From assembly GCA_003232965.1 (NCBI GenBank), contig QIKG01000008.1, positions 1 to 5,699 on the forward strand: a stretch of 5,699 nucleotides of DNA. The letters run 5' to 3'. The notes below the pieces were generated by a model. That model was not told the DNA's origin. It saw only the letters and a program-made list of their open reading frames with translations, and made no database searches. This DNA comes from Oceanospirillales bacterium. GTDB lineage: Bacteria > Pseudomonadota > Gammaproteobacteria > Xanthomonadales > SZUA-36. Made by a program: the position numbers and the translations under genes. Below, one piece after another: positions 5,073 through 5,699 of this stretch; within the stretch, counting starts at the first letter, position 1; every line of letters begins with the position of its first letter.

Positions 5073-5699
5073 TTAGGATTTGGCTTGTTTTGGGATTTTT
5101 TGTACGCGTGTATATATACCATTTTCGGTGGTGGTTTCACCGGCGACTATTCCTGCTAATAAACCCTTGTTATTACACACCGGCGCGCCGGAAACTCCAT
5201 TGCTTACCCGGCAATTGAGCCAGAAGAAATGTTCGGTTTCGCGTAGGGGTTTTATCACTTTGGCGCAGGCTACATGGCGCAGGCTTAAACCCAGGGGGTA
5301 GCCGTTGATATGGCAGGTATCACCGATACCCGGATTATGCTCAGCTATTTCATAACCTGGCAGGTCATGGTCTGATGAAAGCAAAGCCCAGTCCGGGCCA
5401 TCGGGCTTAAACCGGCCTGCGATTAGGGATACTGACCGCCAAAGCTTTTCTGGATTGAAACTGATAAAGTTACCGCTATCGGACGCTACAAGCTCACCTT
5501 GATCCCAAACCACGGCAGCTATGTAGCCGTCATGTAAAACACTACCTGGCAGCCACTCTGAGCGAATACAGTGGCCTGCCGTAAGCAGACCACCATTTTT
5601 TAAAGGAACAGCCGTGCAAGCGCCATTTTGGGACTTTGCATAGCGAGAACGCTGTGGTAACAACAGCGTCCATTCATCAGCCTGTGAATGAGCGGAATA
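5073..5699 (-). CDS. Trypsin-fold (S1-like) serine protease, probably secreted; 5' end beyond window
   Basis: The frame is open from the right edge to the TAA at 5075-5073, so the gene is truncated by the window. A TTG at 5663-5661 is the first possible bacterial start apart from a CTG at 5666-5664, but 12 further in-frame codons upstream are open. Residues below are counted from that TTG. The catalytic triad is recognisable: H31 in LLTAGHC, D91 in DWALLSS, and S158 in SNGVSGAPV. C16 and C32 flank the histidine as in chymotrypsin-fold enzymes. With C117, C133, C151 and C163 they make six cysteines, consistent with three disulfides and export. No signal peptide is visible, presumably because it lies outside. 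The active-site loop is unusual: Val at the position before Gly-Val-Ser's serine, where trypsins have Asp, and no cysteine four residues before the serine. Substrate is unknown. It converges on kbl across the REP doublet and shows no functional link to tdh-kbl. Confidence 0.82.
   Translation of the reverse strand, partial: YSAHSQADEWTLLLPQRSRYAKSQNGACTAVPLKNGGLLTAGHCIRSEWLPGSVLHDGYIAAVVWDQGELVASDSGNFISFNPEKLWRSVSLIAGRFKPDGPDWALLSSDHDLPGYEIAEHNPGIGDTCHINGYPLGLSLRHVACAKVIKPLRETEHFFWLNCRVSNGVSGAPVCNNKGLLAGIVAGETTTENGIYTRVQKIPKQAKS

Noticed and set aside
1..5699. A new multi-gene defence, mobile or biosynthetic system
   Set aside because: All six genes belong to known families, five of them housekeeping, catabolic or common envelope types. 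No integrase, toxin-antitoxin pair or phage gene is visible, and no tRNA or rRNA gene was recognised.

Overview
The window looks like ordinary chromosomal DNA from a gammaproteobacterium. Two things support this: a miaB-phoH (ybeZ) pair arranged as in that class, and a tdh-kbl threonine-degradation pair whose products closely resemble the E. coli enzymes as I remember them. Base composition is moderate, with AT-rich intergenic gaps. A marine or soil Cellvibrionales-like bacterium would fit, but the sequence alone does not settle the genus.

Layout. On the minus strand, positions 1-287 hold the N-terminal third of a PhoH-family ATPase (YbeZ), cut by the window edge. Its start codon overlaps the stop of the complete miaB gene (284-1660, minus) in an ATGA junction. 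A 188-nt divergent gap (1661-1848) separates miaB from a plus-strand gene for an exported SIMPL-domain (DUF541, YggE-like) protein (1849-2544). A 138-nt gap follows, with a perfect TATAAT box and overlapping dyads, and then the two-gene threonine catabolic unit: tdh (2683-3717) and kbl (3722-4915), only 4 nt apart. A convergent gap (4916-5072) carries a 102-bp REP doublet (REPIN-like): two perfect 25-bp inverted arms, each itself a palindrome with GTAG at its outer end. The last gene, on the minus strand (5073-5699), encodes a trypsin-fold serine protease. Its N-terminus runs off the right edge of the window.

How the genes relate. MiaB carries out the methylthiolation step of the ms2i6A modification at tRNA position 37. 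YbeZ belongs to the ybeZ-ybeY set linked to RNA/ribosome quality control, so the left block is an RNA-maintenance operon. Tdh oxidises L-threonine to 2-amino-3-oxobutyrate, and Kbl splits that unstable product with CoA into glycine and acetyl-CoA. The SIMPL protein and the protease are both probably envelope or secreted proteins, with no evident functional link to their neighbours.

I found no convincing undescribed multi-gene system. The items most worth a second look are the REP doublet, the non-canonical active-site loop of the protease, and the overlapping dyads upstream of tdh.
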